Shown one piece after another: positions 63,113 through 64,000 of a stretch of 64,000 nucleotides of DNA (within the stretch, counting starts at the first letter, position 1; every line of letters begins with the position of its first letter). The notes beneath the pieces were generated by a model, which was not told the DNA's origin, did not search any database, and saw only the letters and a list, made by a program, of their open reading frames with translations. Source of the DNA: Pyropia haitanensis (lineage: Eukaryota; Rhodophyta; Bangiophyceae; Bangiales; Bangiaceae); contig SDUX01000001.1 of NCBI GenBank assembly GCA_008729055.1, positions 124,001-188,000 of the forward strand, read 5' to 3'. Made by a program: the position numbers and the translations under genes.

Positions 63113-63381
63113 CTGGCACTGCCGCCACCATCCCCGGGCGGCCGGCCGCCGCGCGTCGCGGCGAGCGCGGCCAGCTCCCGCCGCACGCACGCGGTGGTGA
63201 CGAGCGCCGGGGACGGGGTGTCGAGGAGGGCGGCGAGGCCCTCCTTGAGGTACAGTGACCGGGAGAGGGCGACCGTCGCCAGCGGCCCGTCGACGAGCAC
63301 CCGGTAGGGGGGGGCGAGCCCAAACGAGGCGCGGTACCAGGCGAGCGCCTTGCGCGCCTCTTTGCTGCGCTTGAGCTTCAT
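62371..63381 (-). CDS. UTP23-like rRNA-processing PIN-domain protein, frame broken at three C runs
   Basis: UTP23 is a small-subunit processome component with a PIN-like fold needed for early 18S rRNA processing. The start at 63381 gives MKLKRSKEARKALAWYRASF and PPYRVLVDGPLATVALS, then LVTTACVRRELAAL. A 12-C run (63039-63050) shifts frame into LSGALLFLKRLTAVKCRHAG and ASDCIVSLVGG, which hold the cysteine/histidine positions of the family's zinc-binding knuckle. GFLVATVDEELVRRLRAVPG and VPLVRVVNATALRVESPS follow. C runs at 62547-62570 shift to REPNPLSVKKKAKKA, equivalent to the family's GPNPLS-KKK motif, and one at 62460-62477 shifts to the basic end KGKRRHGRRKAKAAEPT and stop. All landmarks are present in order, so the gene is probably functional and the breaks are errors or variation in homopolymer length. 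Polyglycine and Ala inserts lengthen it. Confidence 0.8.
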
Positions 63382-64000
63382 CGCGCCACGCGGTGGGCGG
63401 TAAAGGGAGGGGGAGGGGGGGGGTGGGGAAGAGACGACCGGCGGGAAAGGGGTGACGCCGGGTGGCGACGCGACAACCGCGCAACGTCGTGAGGGGGAAT
63501 GCGACGGCGCGTCGCGGGGGGGGGGAGGGGAAGGCAAAGTCAACCCGCCAGTTGGAGAGGTAGAATACTCCCAACAGGTCTGCACCCGACAGATTTGAGC
63601 GGCATGACGAATACCAAGGCGACACTGTGAGATCCCAGCGCAGCGCTTGCCAAACCGTCTCAGAGAAAACCTGCTTTTCATTTGCCGGGCCCTGCCCACA
63701 AGCGGTTGTCACCGTCTGTTTTGACAGTGTGAGCCCTGCTTGGTCTCGATTTTTTTTTGTTTTTTGACTTTCATGGGTGCCTTTCGGTCCGCCGACGGAG
63801 CGCTTCTCCTATGGAAAGAAGCGCCCGCACAGTCGCCCGTCGACTGAGGGCCGTTCGCAGCCAGCGCTTTTGTACCGTACCGTGACGGTATCGGCCATCC
63901 CATTGGCCGCCCGCGTCACACTGTCACAAACGGTACGGACCTCGAAATCGGCGTGGTCAACGGCTGTGACAATGTACCACCGCTATTAAGGAACTTAGTC
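63382..64000. other. UTP23-like upstream region and dispersed repeat copy B
   Basis: The 150 bases next to the UTP23-like start are G-rich (C-rich on the transcribed sense), like other leaders. Repeat copy B occupies 63641-63825. A further inverted piece (63916-63936, TCACACTGTC...ACGGTAC) mirrors the GTCACCGTCTG...GACAGTGTGA segment at about 63704. No gene is seen to the window end. Confidence 0.5.
63641..63825 (+). repeat. Dispersed repeat family, copy B
   Basis: It matches copy A (51692 onwards) over nearly all its length: CAGCGCTTGCCAAACCGTCTC, CTGCTTTTC(A)TTTGC, CAAGCGGTTGTCACCGTCTG, a T-rich segment, and ATGGGTGCCTTTCGGTCC with CGACGGAG. The divergence is at scattered positions with small indels. 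The inverted segment just downstream (63916-63936) hints at terminal inverted repeats for this copy. Confidence 0.75.

Noticed and set aside
1..64000. CRISPR arrays, operons or prokaryotic origin
   Set aside because: There are no regularly spaced direct repeats with spacers, and genes are widely spaced, some with GT-AG introns and TATA-type promoters. Key products (AP-3, CHD, ABCG half-transporter, UTP23) are eukaryotic.

Overview
The window looks like a piece of a very GC-rich eukaryotic nuclear genome. Genes are monocistronic on both strands and most are intronless, but two carry short GT-AG introns. Third codon positions are almost all G or C, and long poly-G/poly-C, GCC/GGC and Ala/Pro/Gly-coding tracts are everywhere. 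The gene content (AP-3 adaptor, CHD remodeller, ABCG transporter, PIN-domain rRNA factor) is eukaryotic. The composition and low intron density fit a bangiophyte red alga of the Porphyra/Pyropia type. That assignment is an inference and no marker gene here proves it. I see no rRNA, no intact tRNA, no CRISPR array and no virus or toxin gene.

Layout. At 0.9-1.7 kb is a GNAT-type acetyltransferase. From 1.7 to 9.0 kb is a repeat-rich, partly AT-richer region: a 98-bp direct repeat beside a tRNA T-arm-like hairpin, a 572-bp element with terminal inverted repeats, and a nested foldback cluster. At 9.2 kb a TATA-driven gene encodes a small secreted 10-cysteine protein. The 9.7-14.7 kb region has a second partial copy of the TIR element and coding-like fragments of a membrane protein (12.4-13.7 kb). 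An ABCG half-transporter (14.7-16.7 kb, minus) and an unrecognised large membrane protein (19.4-21.9 kb, minus) follow. At 25.5-27.6 kb is a JmjC ribosomal-oxygenase-like gene whose frame breaks at homopolymers. At 29.3 kb is a short secreted Pro/Ser-rich repeat protein.

The best-resolved block is 30.1-49.6 kb. It holds AP-3 delta (minus, three exons) and, divergent from it, APS kinase (plus, two exons). After 3.3 kb without a recognisable gene comes a 3032-residue CHD remodeller, with an LLPH/DUF2423-like gene convergent to it. The CHD protein pairs a CHD6-9/Kismet-like core with C-terminal FYRN and FYRC domains, and is the most striking single gene here.

The right end (50-64 kb) holds two low-complexity hypothetical genes broken at homopolymers (50.3-51.3 kb minus; 53.3-55.4 kb plus), three copies of a dispersed repeat (51.7, 52.7 and 63.6 kb), an intact Ala-rich hypothetical gene (60.3-61.9 kb), and a UTP23-like gene (62.4-63.4 kb, minus) with three breaks at poly-C runs.

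The genes do not form one pathway. They cover vesicle transport (AP-3), sulfate assimilation (APS kinase), chromatin (CHD), ribosome biogenesis or modification (UTP23, LLPH-like, JmjC oxygenase), membrane export (ABCG) and cell-surface or wall proteins. A pattern runs through the window: every recognisable gene whose frame is broken is broken at a G or C homopolymer of about 9 or more bases. The intact multi-kilobase genes contain no such run in their exons.
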